This document shows positions 46,390-58,085 of a DNA stretch of 64,000 nucleotides, piece after piece; positions within the stretch are counted from its first letter, which is position 1; the number at the start of each line of letters is the position of its first letter. Source of the DNA: Pseudisothecium myosuroides (taxonomy: Eukaryota; Streptophyta; Bryopsida; Hypnales; Lembophyllaceae). Location: the NCBI GenBank assembly GCA_951799445.1, contig OX637287.1:46281724-46345723 (forward strand), given 5' to 3'. The notes beneath the pieces are model-generated. The model was given only the letters and a program-made list of their open reading frames with translations. It was not told where the DNA came from and made no database searches. The translations under genes were made by a program, and so were the position numbers.

Positions 46390-48341
46390 TGACTTAGATA
46401 CTGACTAGAATACATATTGAAAGCATGTTGGCACTCTCTCCATGGTGCAAGTCTATTGAATGTAATTGGTTATCATTTGGGCAATCTCTTGCTTTTTATG
46501 GGCTTTATTTTGGTTGTTTAATTTTCAAATCCAAATTTCATTGTGTTTATTTAAAGAGGTTTTTGATGCACTTCCAATGATAGTAATCAGAAGTTCTAAT
46601 GTCGCACCAAGCAAAAGCTAGTATTTAATATATTTAATGCATTGTTTAGAGTCTTCTTGATTGAATGACACTCTTTTTAATTTCACATTCCCTTCATATT
46701 TGGGGAATCTATCATTCTTTGGACCACTTCCACATGTCAAGTTGTGTACTCTAAATGCAAGGAGCTCATTTTTCCCTTGAATTTTTATAAGTAGAAAGGC
46801 TTTATTATGCTTGATTTAATTTGTTCTAGTTTATTATGGATTGTCATGTGGTGGTGCAATTGGAATGGATGTAGGTACATTAATTCAAATTCCAAATGGC
46901 CTGTAATTATAGTGCAGAAGGCGTGCTCTCTTAGGAATGCAATTCTAGTAAGACCGATCACCAAGGTTCCAAACCAATTTTTTTGCTTTTTGGACCAATA
47001 GGTGCATTCTTCATTTTCATAGTAACCTTAAAAGTCATCCATTAGACAGTTATTGGCCTTAGCATCCTTGCAAGGTAAACCTAATAAAGATGTCATGGAC
47101 TAAAAGTCTCCAATGAATGATTTGTATGAAAAGTATAAAAACAAAGAATGCATCTAATTATTCATACTAAAATTAGATATTTTTTGGCTACTACCTTGTA
47201 ATGGAGGTGCATTATTTAGATAGAGTTAAGAACAGGTAAAAAATTAGAATTTTTAGTTCTAATAATAAATTGTTTTTTTATAATTTCAAATGTATGCTTA
47301 CTAAGTGCACAATTTTTGTCCTAGAAGGGATATTTGACTAATTTTAGATTTTCTCATTAATTTTAGGCTCCAGTGTTATATTGAAACATTTGAGCAATAG
47401 ACTTTCTTTAGAAATTTAGAAAAAATTATGAGGACTTCCAGGAATTTTTATATGATTTTTGAATCAAATTTTTTTATATTTTTAGTTGAAAATGCCTCCA
47501 CAAATGTAAGTTTTATCTTACTATATATCAAAATTAAGATTGTATGTATCATAGCATCCACCTATATTATTTTAATATTGTAGGAATTTGTATTGAATAG
47601 TTTGTAATATAAATGTTGGTAGGCTAGAGAATACTCATATCATTCATATAGGTTTTCCATAAGGACTATGACTATGTTTCATAAGAAAGTGCCCAATATT
47701 GCCTCATTCTAGTGTCTACACAAAAATGAAAAAAAAAAAATGAAAGATCTTAGCATTCAATATGAAAGAGTAAGTTAAATTTCCTTTTTGACTATATGGT
47801 CAATTTTGTTAAAATGGCGGTATTATTTTGCCATTTGTAACACATTCTATGCCATTTTAATGGAATGCAGTGTTATCTTTGACAAATTCAGTGCCATTTT
47901 AATAGAATGTTGTGCCATTATAATGGAATACCGCCATTTTAATGAAATTGACCATCTATAGAGATTGCAAGATCATAGCAGTCAACATGAAAAAACAACT
48001 GAAGTTTTTTAAAACTCTTCCCAATGAAGAGTTTCCATCCTTCAAACTATAAAAATGAATATGTCCTATATATAGCTTGTTGATTATTGTAATAAAGAAT
48101 ATTTTTTGAAGAAATGAGTTTTGCAAATGTACTAAACTGTCAACCCAAAACTTTACAATCATGTTCATTCTTAAAAAAAATAATAGACCAAAGGAGGTAC
48201 ACTAGAATAAGAAAACTCTATTTATATAGGTATAAAACTAGAAAGTGTCAAATTCAATGGTAACAATGTTGTAATAATCAATTTGCACCTGCACTATTTT
48301 TTATTTTTCAAAAAAATTGAAAATTCAGTTCAAGAGTTAGC
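46390..48341. other. Intergenic stretch downstream of the TNL gene
   Basis: Probable 3' UTR at the beginning, then AT-rich DNA with no gene. The only structure seen is the small MITE at 47792-47961. Confidence 0.45.
47792..47961. mobile_element. Small inverted-repeat MITE (possible mariner/Stowaway type)
   Basis: ATGGTCAATTTTGTTAAAATGGCGG is mirrored by CCGCCATTTTAATGAAATTGACCAT across 170 bp, with TA at both borders. Internal TGCCATTTTAATGGAATG units repeat. The family assignment rests only on the TA flanks. Confidence 0.55.
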
Positions 48342-48345
48342 TTAA

Positions 48346-49276
48346 TCCCTAAAGACCCAAGGCCTTTTTTTTTTTTGCCAAAAAGCACTCAAAACTGCCA
48401 TTTCTATGGCAAAGATTAAAGAAAGTTGAAAAATATTTTTTTTACAGATCTAACCATATGATCTTACACCTAACTAGTATGAGAATGGAAAAAAAATTTA
48501 GAATCTTTGACCGCATAGATTGCAAGATATCAGTGTTTAAAGTAAAAAAAACAATTTTTTCAGCATATTGTGGGCCCGATTGTGGGACTAGATTTTTTGA
48601 CTTTGAATATTTTTAACTAAAAGTTTTTGCACTACAGAGTTTTGAGCTTCAAATCTTTATAAAGGAGAATTGAATTGAGAGTCTAGAAAAAAAAAATTAA
48701 AAAAAAAAAAAATTTCATTCTTACAAAAATTGTTAAGTAGAAGTAGGTATGAGAAGGAAAATCTAAAATATTAATATCTTTTAGATGGAATTAAAATGCA
48801 CTAATCCCAATAGTGAGATTGTTTTAGCAAGTAAAATAAACCATGTAAATTTTTATTTATTTTTTAAATTGCAAAAATTGCATTCAGAATTGAATCCTAC
48901 AAGTTGTTGTTTTTCAAGAAGATGATCTAATTGCCCAAAAAACAAGACTGTCCATAACTTTCTCATAATAAATCCAAATGAAATGAATCAAAGCTTTTTG
49001 GATAGACAAAAATATAATTTATGAGAAGTAAAAATTCAAAAAAAAAACCCAAATTTTTGCAATTTTTTTTTTGCTGCCCCCAATCTCCTATTTTTAGCTT
49101 ATTTGGTCATAACTTTTGTTCCCGGTCACTGATTGAGAAAAAAATTATATTCCCACAAAGCTAATCAGTTTTCTATCTTCAAAATTTTTTTCAAAAAATC
49201 ACGACAAAAAATCAGCCCGTAGGTACTAGACCCGAATTCCCATTTGTCCCTTGAATGGCCAACAGTCCTTTAGGGG
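48346..49276 (+). mobile_element. TTAA-type MITE, diverged copy
   Basis: It is collinear with 35282-36215 over its full length. The left border is TTAA (48342-48345); the right border has become CTAA (49277-49280). CATAACTTT modules lie at 48952 and 49109. Confidence 0.85.
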
Positions 49277-49280
49277 CTAA

Positions 49281-49925
49281 ATCTTATTTTGTTTTGAAAA
49301 AAAAATTCTTGCAAACTACCCGCAAAAATTAAATTCTTTGTAATTTTGATCTCAACAAAAACAATTGAATGAAGTGAATTAGAATGATTTGAAGCATTCC
49401 ACATTCTAGAAAATCTTGGAAAAAGAAATTGCTCTGGAGGTTTTCAAAACAAAGAAAGCTAATTTACTTTTACATTATTGGAAAGTAAAAGGCAACTAGG
49501 CTTGATGGCTTGGTACGAAGGGATTTGTATAAAAGAACTTCAAGACAAAAAAAAATATGCCTTGTCTCTTGCTATTGAATATTTCATTATTTTTATACAT
49601 TAAAGAGGCTTAGATTGATAGAGCAAATTCTAGAATTAAGTGATTATTGATCAAATATAGGATCAAGCCCAATGGAAATAATAGAGCCAAATTTTTACAT
49701 TGAAGTAGCATGTCTTGCACAACAATGGACCAAACCTTTGCAACTCTTACACACGTCCAAAGTCTTAACAAGTAATTTACAAGTTTGTGCGACCATGAAA
49801 ATACACAAGTAGGCATGCAAGAGGATACACACATCTTTTTTCATAGTTGAAGTCCCCAATGGCAAACTTAGAAGTTGCAAAAACAACAATCAAAGACAAG
49901 GTAGACAAATATTTCTTTGTTTTTG
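49281..49925. other. Intergenic stretch
   Basis: No gene or repeat recognised. Confidence 0.5.
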
Positions 49926-49928
49926 ATT

Positions 49929-50143
49929 CACTACAAGAGAAAGGGCTCGAGAAAGGGGTGTTTTAAGTAGTGTCCTAGACATCACGTCTTTTAAGTAACG
50001 TCTTTTAAGTAAGTTTTTAAGTAAAATTTTACTAAAAAGATTGTCTTTTTAGTAAAATTTTACTTAAAATTTTACTTAAAAGACGTTACTTAAAAGACGT
50101 GATGTCTAGGACACTACTTAAAACACCCCTTTCTCTTGTAGTG
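49929..50143. mobile_element. Palindromic CACTA MITE (215 bp)
   Basis: CACTACAAGAGAAAGGG and its inverse CCCTTTCTCTTGTAGTG, with the 3-bp duplication ATT (49926-49928 and 50144-50146). The interior is a near-perfect hairpin built of TTTTAAGTA units. It is the same family as 20221-20443, with which it shares GGGGTGTTTTAAGT and CCTAGACAT. Confidence 0.92.
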
Positions 50144-50146
50144 ATT

Positions 50147-51079
50147 TGAATGGAACCTTGTTGAAACACATCAATTAAGGAACACATTTGAACTGAGATG
50201 AAGAACCAATTACACTACATGTGGCCAAAACTTAGAGAATTTCTCATGTTTTGGTTGAATAATTTTGAAGTGGCGTTGTAGACAAGTGTTTGGCGGAAAG
50301 ATGCACTAAAGATCATAGATGCTATGAAGAAGGTATGTGACCTTCTAATGCTAAGCGGATGTGAGTAAGTTGTTTAGTAGGAAAAATTGCGATGTGTCAA
50401 ATTATAAAGCTTTTGGTATTAAAAAAGAAGGGAATTCATTTCAAAACCTTGGATAATGTCTTCAAGCATTAAATGATATTTGAAGCCTCAACAAGACCGT
50501 GAGTTCCCGGACAATGGAGAACAAGGGAACTTCGCCACATCAACAATTTGACGTGGCCAAGAGACTGCCACATTAGATAATGTTATTTAATTCATCTTTT
50601 AATTAATTTTTTAAATATTATTTTAAAATAATTTTAAATTTTTAAAATTAAAATTAAATTTTTTTCTTGAATTTTATTATTATTCAAGTATTTTGATGGT
50701 ATTGGTTGGTTCATAGCCGTTAAGCACTTTCCAGTCGGCTCTCTTTACAAACTACTACATATTACAGAGCACTATGTCCTTGTTATGATGCCAGAGCACG
50801 ATATATTAGAATTCCGTACAATAAGCGAATACAGGACCTTGTGCTTAACGTATAGTGGGAGGCCTTCGGGGGGATGCCTCCCACTATATTTGAAATGGCC
50901 TTCCATGCCCTCAAATCCCTTCTAATGGAAGAGAAGTTAGGAAGCAAGGCAATATATTTGAACACACTTCTAATTGATAATAGCCCCATAAAGAACCTCT
51001 TGAATGATCCATTTAATGTGATCCGTCCCAAAAAATTTTGGATCATGATTGAAACTAGTGATGAATCATTAGCATATAT
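50147..51079. other. Intergenic stretch
   Basis: A frame at 50874-51083 (MAFHALKSLL, NPFNVIRPKKFW-like ending) reads open but has no known motif and ends at the transposon border. A short palindrome lies at GTGGGAGGCCTTCGGGGGGATGCCTCCCAC (50855-50884). No gene is called. Confidence 0.4.
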
Positions 51080-51083
51080 TTAA

Positions 51084-51273
51084 CCCCTAAAGGACCGAGG
51101 CCTTTTTTCTTCCAAAAAACACTCAAAACTGCCATATCTATAGCAAAGAGTAAAAAAAAATGAAAAATGTTTTTTTTGTACATCTAACTATAGGATCTTA
51201 CACCTAACTAGTATGAAAGTGTGTGGAAAAAATTTCAAATTTTTTGACTGCATAGATTGCAAGATATCTACGT
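51084..51273 (+). mobile_element. TTAA-type MITE, left-end fragment (outer element)
   Basis: It starts CCCCTAAAGGACCGAGGCC after TTAA (51080-51083) and runs to AAGATATCTACG. There, at a TTAA, the next MITE is inserted. After that element the sequence continues AGTGAAACAAGACG, leaving the family consensus shortly after. Confidence 0.8.
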
Positions 51274-51277
51274 TTAA

Positions 51278-52192
51278 CCCCTAAAGGACCATTGTCCCTA
51301 CGGGGGACAAATGTGTTTTCGGGCAGGTACCTACGGGCTGAAATTTTCTCCTGATTTTTTGAAACTTTTTTTGGAGGTAGAAAAGTTGATTAGCTTCATG
51401 GGAATATAATTTTTTTCACAATCGGTGCTCGGGAAAAAAAGTTATGAATAAATAAGCTCAAAATAGGGGACGGGGGCAGCAAAAAAAATTTGCAATTTTT
51501 TTTTTTTTTTTTAATTTTTTTTCTCATAGATTATATTTTTGTCTATCTGGGGAGCTTTGATTAATTTCATTTGGATTTTTTATGAGGAAGTTATGGACAT
51601 TCTTGTTTTTCGAGTAGTTAGAACATCTTCTTGAAAAAAATAACTCGTAGGATTCATTTTTGAATGCAGTTTTTCAAATTTTTCAAGTTTTTTTTTTTGC
51701 ATGGTTTAGTTTATATGCTAGAACAATCTCACCATTGGGATTAGTGCATTTTCATTCCATCTAAAATATATGAATATTTTAGATTTTCCTTCTATCTCGT
51801 ACCTACTTCTACTTAACAATTTTTTTAAGAATGAAAATTGAGGTTTATTTAATTTTTAATTTTTTACTAGACTCTCGACTCAATTTTCCACTGTAAGCAT
51901 TTAAATTTCAATATTTTTAGTGCAAAAATTTTAAATTAAAAATGTTCAAAGTCAAAAATTCCAGTCCCGCAATGTGCTGATAAACTTGTTTTTTCCACTT
52001 TAAACATAAATATCTTGCAATTGGTGTGATCAAAAATTCTGAAATTTTTTCCACACACTCTCATACTAGTTAGGTGTAAGATTCTATGGTTAGATGTGGA
52101 AAAAAAATAATTAAATTTTTTTTCAACTCTTTGGTACAAAAATGGCAGTTTTCAATGTTTTTGGCAAAAAAAAGGCCTCGGTCCTTTAGGTG
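51278..52192 (-). mobile_element. TTAA-type MITE, complete, nested in another copy
   Basis: Inverted relative to 35282-36215. It begins CCCCTAAAGGACCATTGTCCC and ends GGCCTCGGTCCTTTAGGTG, with TTAA at 51274-51277 and 52193-52196. The target TTAA corresponds to an internal position of the family consensus (GCATTTAAAGTGG in the copy at 35282). Confidence 0.88.
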
Positions 52193-52196
52193 TTAA

Positions 52197-52300
52197 AGTG
52201 AAACAAGACGTGTGGGCCCTAGAGAATCACCTACAAAATTATATATTGAAGAAAGTAAGACCTATTACAAAGATTAAATTTTGTTTTATTAAATAGTTTT
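52197..52300 (+). repeat. Short repeat R2, copy 1
   Basis: AAACAAGACGTGTGGGCCCTAGAG and the ATCACCTACAAAATT that follows match 57253-57345. In both places R2 directly follows a truncated left end of the TTAA MITE, so MITE fragment plus R2 may be one composite repeat. Confidence 0.65.
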
Positions 52301-53600
52301 TATTTCTACAATATTAAAAATAGCTACATAGGTGCAACAATGTAAACTATCTTGAGACTATTTGTAATGAATGTTTAATGTTTAGATCTTTTGGGATGAG
52401 GTAGAATCTTTACATCTTCCTATAGGTAGCTAGAGGTTGAAAAATTGATTGTCTTTAGTATAGATTTGGTTGTAGAATTCTTCATTTCTTGATATTGGTT
52501 CCCTCGATATTTGAATATTCTTTTGAATTGAGAGCATAGAATTGCATTAGCCATTGTAGAGAGAGTGTAAGTTGCAACATAAATTATTGTTACATCTTAA
52601 TCCCTAATGACCCAAGGGGGGTGTAATTTCAAAATGGACCCAAACTGCCAAAGACTTGAGTAAATTGTTTGCTCATTTTGTCTTGAGATTAGATAGAATG
52701 TAACTATAGGATCTTAAAGTTCACATTGAGAGTGAGCATCTCAAAAATTTCAGATTATTTGACTGCACAGTTTAGGAGATATTTAAGTTTGAAGTTTTAT
52801 TTAGGTCAATGGAAATACTGGGTAACGCACTTTGAAGGAGCATATCTTTGTGAGAATATTTTGAAATGATGCTTTTTTTATGCTCAATGAAAGATAAGAG
52901 AGTTGAAAATGTATATGTAAAATTTCACAACATTCCAAGCATTTTTCAATTCATGGTAGAGCTTGCAATGCATGGTGGTCACTGAAATGGGAGTGGTGTT
53001 TATAAGAGAAAAAAGGATGGGACACTTGTCTTCTCCTTGAACTCCTTGACCTGCCCTTTTTGAGGTGGATATGCCCTTTTTGAGGTGGGCAAGAATCACA
53101 TTGGTTGGCTAACGGCCAAACCAAACCCAAAATAATGAGCTGTACTACACCACTAGACTTTGAAAAATTCCACAAGGCGGAGTTTAATTCAAAATTTGAT
53201 GAAACTACCACCATTGGATTTATATTACAATCTATTTTCTAGAAATAATCTTTATTTTCTTAAAATCTAAAATTTGAGAACAGAAAGCTCAAAAAAAAGG
53301 ACAGTGACCAGAAAATGGTCACTTGGGTAATTAGGGATGAATGCCCTTGCATTTGAAATATTTGTTTCATAGGAAATGCATTCAATTTATATATTAAAGC
53401 CAAATGATGTGTTTTTAGATTTAGATTTTTGTACAAAGACTAGTGAGAGTTTATAACACATGTAATTGATTCAACCAATCCAAAAAATTGTTTTTGTTGA
53501 TTTGGATAATATCAAAAAACTATCAAGATTTTTTTAATTTGAAGTTTTCAGGAAAAAACTTCACGGTTTGTTGCCATTCTATAGCCAAATTATTTTTTTC
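52301..53600. other. Intergenic stretch
   Basis: A segment at 52600-52800 (TAATCCCTAATGACCCAAGG, AGGATCTTAAAGTTCACATTGAGAG) looks like a very diverged TTAA MITE left end. No gene is seen. Confidence 0.4.
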
Positions 53601-53639
53601 TAGTGCAATCTGGCACCAAAAAGGCAAAAAAAAAGAAGC

Positions 53640-55800
53640 CCTAATTCAACTATGCCCCGCCCCCCCCTCTCATGTTCTAATGGATGAGAAACATATTTTT
53701 CGTCACCATTCATTCATCAAATTTTTGTCGATCAAAGTCTGTGCCATCGTCTTCTTCCTCTCGCAGAGCACGTCCGTGAGTAGTGTTGTGAAAGCACGCT
53801 GCAACAACACCTTGTGCTCTCCGTGTCTCGCCGCATTTGCAAAGGGACGCCATGAGGAGGGTTGTGGTGCAGCCTCACGCGCCTTTCCTCGCGCCACATT
53901 TACTCTTCGGCGCCCGCCTGTGCTGCTGCTCAAGTGAAGGTACACTCTTCTCATTTTTAGATCTCAATTGCCTCGGACCTGCAGTTTTTGGAGATGCGAA
54001 ATGTAGAGTGGTATTTGCAAGGAGATAATCTTTGTAATATTTGTGGAGGAGAGATCATTTATTCGAATTCATGCATCGAAAGACATTTGCAGATGCGGTG
54101 TCGGATCGGGCATTTCGTCACGGGCTTTAGGGTTCGGTGAGGAAGATAAATATACGATCTGCATTTTTGGTAAATGAGAAGTGGAGATTGACATTGCAAG
54201 TAGTTCATCGTTGTAATTGTTGTGGAGTGGTCTTTTCTGCAAATTGTTCCAATGGGAAGCATCTTTAGATTCGGTGTGGGGTCCCGTGTTTCGTTAGAGG
54301 AATTAGGGTTTATTGAGAAGATTTATTTGTGGCTTGAAACTTTGCCACCATGATGTTTTGGAATATAATGCTTTAAAGCTCTTAGTTCAAATTTTGAATG
54401 TCAGCGGGACAGCGGTGCTTTCTGACAGCGTACTGTGTTTGATGCATTGGTAATGTAAGTTTAGAGCTTTCACTGCGCAATTGAATGACGTTTTTGACTG
54501 ATGTACAGGGAGACAAACCGACCTGAGGTAAATAGCGATGTTTTATCCAAACAGCGCAATGGCGAGATGTGTGACCCAAACTCAGAGAAGGAGAACCTGT
54601 TCCTGGAGCTCATAGGTCTGAACCAGGATCCGGTGGATTAGATTCTGGTCGAACGAGAGGTTTGATGAACAATGAACAACGATTGCAAACCGTCTTGAAG
54701 GAATCGTCGCTACAGAATCAGGTATTGTTGTGGTGCTTTTACTTTGGAGGTTGAGCCGTTTTCAGTATTCAATTCTGTTATGGACCAAGATGCCCAAATT
54801 GGATCTCTTGCTTTTTTAGAAGTTTGAAGTAGGTCAGTTGGGAACTTTTTGGTTATCAAATTTTACTCATTTTTTTACCGTTATATGCAATGCTCTTCAT
54901 TGATTTTCGGGATATAAAATTTGGTCCTATTTGAGTACATATTTTTTTATAGTCTGATCAGTTCAATTGGAGACTATATAGCAACGAGTTGTTGGTCCTT
55001 TAGAGGTTAGGATCAGGGCTTTTTTTTTCGCACTGTAGATGAACAGTGCAGTCCCTCTGTGCCCTCCGTTGGCTGGTGAATATTTGGAGGGAGCCAGGCA
55101 CAGTGGCTGAAATCTGTCAGAGGAACTTGGAATCTGGCGAAATTTCGCCAAAAAAAGAAGCCCTGGTTAGGATGTGCATGTTGTATGCATGAGCAGGATG
55201 TTATCCTTTCATTGATAGAGATCCATTTATCTTGGACACTTATCCGCATGTGTACTTTTGCAGCAATCAACCACAGTATGCATCACGGCTGTTAACCGGT
55301 AATTTTTCTCGTATCCTCTTTCTTATTAATCCAAGTTCTGTTGGCTGCCCCTCTTTATATCCTAGCTTGATCTTCCTGAGAAACTCACCTGAAAACCATT
55401 AATGATAACGTTTTGGAATACTGTCGCTTCGTTCAGTTCACTTTTCAGTATGTAATAGGAAATCGGATGTACAACAAGGGCACAAATTCCAGGATTTCTT
55501 TGAGTATGTGATTTTGATGCTGATCAGGTTTCATAACCTTGGCTTTCTTCTTGTCAGGATCTTCTGGACAAAAAGTTCAGCTGGTTTGCATACCCAAATT
55601 TCACAATACGAGCACGGTCATATTTGTAAGTCCTTGATTATTGTAGTGTACTGTTTGGCATCAGAGGTCGTAGGGCACTGAAACATCTTAGTTGCTAACT
55701 TGTGCTTGTGCTTGATGCAGGTGAATTTAAAGAACCTTGACTGCCACGTTCTGAAACTCTCTATAGAATGATATCTCTTATTCTGTAATCATTCCAGATT
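53640..55800 (+). CDS. Unidentified spliced gene (low-confidence exon chain)
   Basis: A CpG-richer start (53640-53950) holds an ATG at 53852 (MRRVVVQPHAPF...) open to a donor near 53938. An exon after acceptor GTACAG (54508) reads ETNRPEVNSDVLSKQ...KENLFLELIGLNQDPVD before TAG at 54639. Three later exons have good splice sites: 55264-55298, 55558-55625 (donor TTT|GTAAGT) and 55721-55771. Two frames stay open through them; the one ending HVLKLSIE-stop at 55771 uses all three. I do not recognise the product. I could not connect all exons in a single frame, so it may be a pseudogene or a non-coding transcript. Confidence 0.35.
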
Positions 55801-55989
55801 TTCTTGTAGAGTATTTGTATCCAGATTTTTCTGCACTTCCCCTGTATGCCATCACTAGTACTTCTGCAGCCTTCAAATGCAGCAATCTGAAAAATTAGGG
55901 TTTTGCGTTTCGTGTTTCGTCCCTAGCGTTCCCTGCTCCCCAAGCTTCCAGTCTGGCGCGGCGTTCCCAACATTGGGAGCGTCGCCCTT

Positions 55990-56425
55990 CTTAGACGGGG
56001 CCCATAATAATAAAAAATTAAAAAAATTGCATTCAGAAATAAATTCTACAAGTTATTTTTTTCAAAAAAATGCTCTAATTGCCCAAAAAACAAGAATGTC
56101 CATAACTTTCTCATAACAAATCCAAATGAAATGAATCAAAGCTTTCTAGATAGATAAAAATATAATCTATGAGAAAAGAAAATATTTAAGAAAAAATTCA
56201 ATTTTTTGTCCATTTTTTTTTGTTGCCTGGGCTGCCCCCCATCCCCTATTTTGAGCTTATTTAGTCATGACTTTTTTTTCGAGGCACCAATTGTGAAAAA
56301 ATTATATTCCCACAAAGTTTATCAATTTTCTATCTCCAAAAAAAGTTTCAAAAAATCAGGACAAAATTTCAGCCCGTAGGTACCTGCTCGAAAACGCAAC
56401 GACAACGACAACGGTCCTTTAGGGG
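55990..56425 (+). mobile_element. TTAA-type MITE, right half
   Basis: It matches the second half of 35282-36215 (CAAGTTATTTTTTTCAA, ATGTCCATAACTTTCTC) and ends GGTCCTTTAGGGG plus TTAA (56426-56429). The left half is missing. Confidence 0.8.
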
Positions 56426-56429
56426 TTAA

Positions 56430-57190
56430 TTACCATTTTGCAACCATATCTCCAAAAATTGGAGGACTCAACGAGCATATCCATCCTTGCATTTTGTGAG
56501 CAATTCCATTTTGGTAATGAATGTTGAAATCATGCTATTTAATCCAAAGACAAATTTATATCTTGAGCTTAAAAAGAGCTCAATTGCTATAGAATCCAAT
56601 AAACAAATGTTGAGAATCCCATCAATAAGCAACTAATATAAAAAGTAATCAAATATTCATTTTGGAATAAAAAATACTCTTAGAAATCTTTATAATTTCA
56701 AGTTTATGTTTGAAATTTATTGAAACAATTCTTGATTTGGATAATAAAATTGTTCTTTGTAATTTTAATATAAAGTATAATAAGTTTTCAATGAATTCTT
56801 GACATTTTCAAAATGAAATTTACTGAATTTGAACATTTTTCCTTGTTCCTTTTCAAGGATCCACTTTGTTTATATCTGACTATAAATTATCTTCTAAATC
56901 AATTACCAGTTATGATGAAAAGAACCAAACAATGAAGCAATCATAAATTTGGGTGTCAAGGGTTGTTGAAATTAAATTTTTATATTACATAGAGCCTTTA
57001 TTTTGGAATTTTCAGCACCCTTATATAATTAATAGATCAATGGAAAATTGTACCATTTTAGATCCATTCATGTAATTCTAAATTTTTTCTTTATACCTTA
57101 ACTTGGGATGAAATTCATATGAAATTATTACAATTTAGACAAATAAAGGTTATTTGAGTTTTTGTCTTTTTTTCCATATTAAAATAGTTT
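56430..57190. other. Intergenic stretch
   Basis: AT-rich; nothing recognised. Confidence 0.5.
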
Positions 57191-57345
57191 TAACCCCTAG
57201 AATTTGAAGGCTATTTTTGTTGTCAAAAACCACTCAAAACTGCCATTTTTAATAAAACAAGACATGTGGGCCCTAGAGTATCACCTACAAAATCAATATT
57301 ATATGTTTAATTTATAGCGTAAAAATTGAAGAGACGTAGAATTAG
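57191..57345 (+). repeat. MITE left-end fragment plus repeat R2, copy 2
   Basis: TTAACCCCTAGAATTTGAAG, CCACTCAAAACTGCCATTTT (the MITE left end, truncated), then AAACAAGACATGTGGGCCCTAGAG (R2). Confidence 0.65.
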
Positions 57346-57504
57346 GATTTGACCAATGTGCTAGCACACGCACTCAAAATGGCGAGAATGCTCAAACATC
57401 AATTAAACAAGAAAACATTAACACTTTCATTTAAAAGCAAATCAAAGTAAAGATCAATCTAGTAGTTATGCATATGATGTAAGGTAGTGTGCTCTAAAAG
57501 CGAG

Positions 57505-57905
57505 CGGACTCTTCAAATCGACCCTATATTTAAGTATGAAATGGATATTAGGTGGTCCTTAAATGGACCTCTCAAGCCATTGAGAGAATCGAGAGAAAAG
57601 CATTATCTATTGTAAGAGCCAATCATTGGCCTTCATTCACTCAAATCACTTTAGAAGTTGTAAGTGGTCAGATTTTGGAAGACCTAGGGTTACAAATAGG
57701 TGCCTACAACAGTTCTTTTTGAAAATTCATAAGTAATTCAAAAATGATTCAAAAAATATGAAACCACTTGCGTTACATTCCGCATCCATTTTTCTTTCTC
57801 TAAAAAATGATCCAAAAATATTTCTGTTTAAGGAAACTTGTGCAAAAGGCAGACCAACCCTTAAATGGTCGCTTTTAGGCCATACTACCTTAGAGACATT
57901 TGTGA
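57505..57905. repeat. Interspersed repeat R1, copy 2 (empty TTAA site)
   Basis: It matches both flanks of the MITE at 35282-36215. At the insertion point it reads GTGGTCCTTAAATGGACC with a single TTAA at 57559-57562. Confidence 0.8.
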
Positions 57906-58085
57906 AAATATACCTATAGCTAAGTCTGGATAAATTGAAATAAAATTGAGAGAGGGAAGCGCCTGGATGATCCTCAAAATTGCTTCAGTCAGTCTCTACA
58001 GAGTTATAGAAAGACTTTCATTTGAATGGCCAGGTGGTCTTTTAAAGAAAAGTGGTCATCAATGACGCCTAGCTGATTTGCAATT

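Noticed and set aside
47792..47961. MicroRNA precursor
   Set aside because: The hairpin is explained by a small inverted-repeat MITE with internal TGCCATTTTAATGG repeats.
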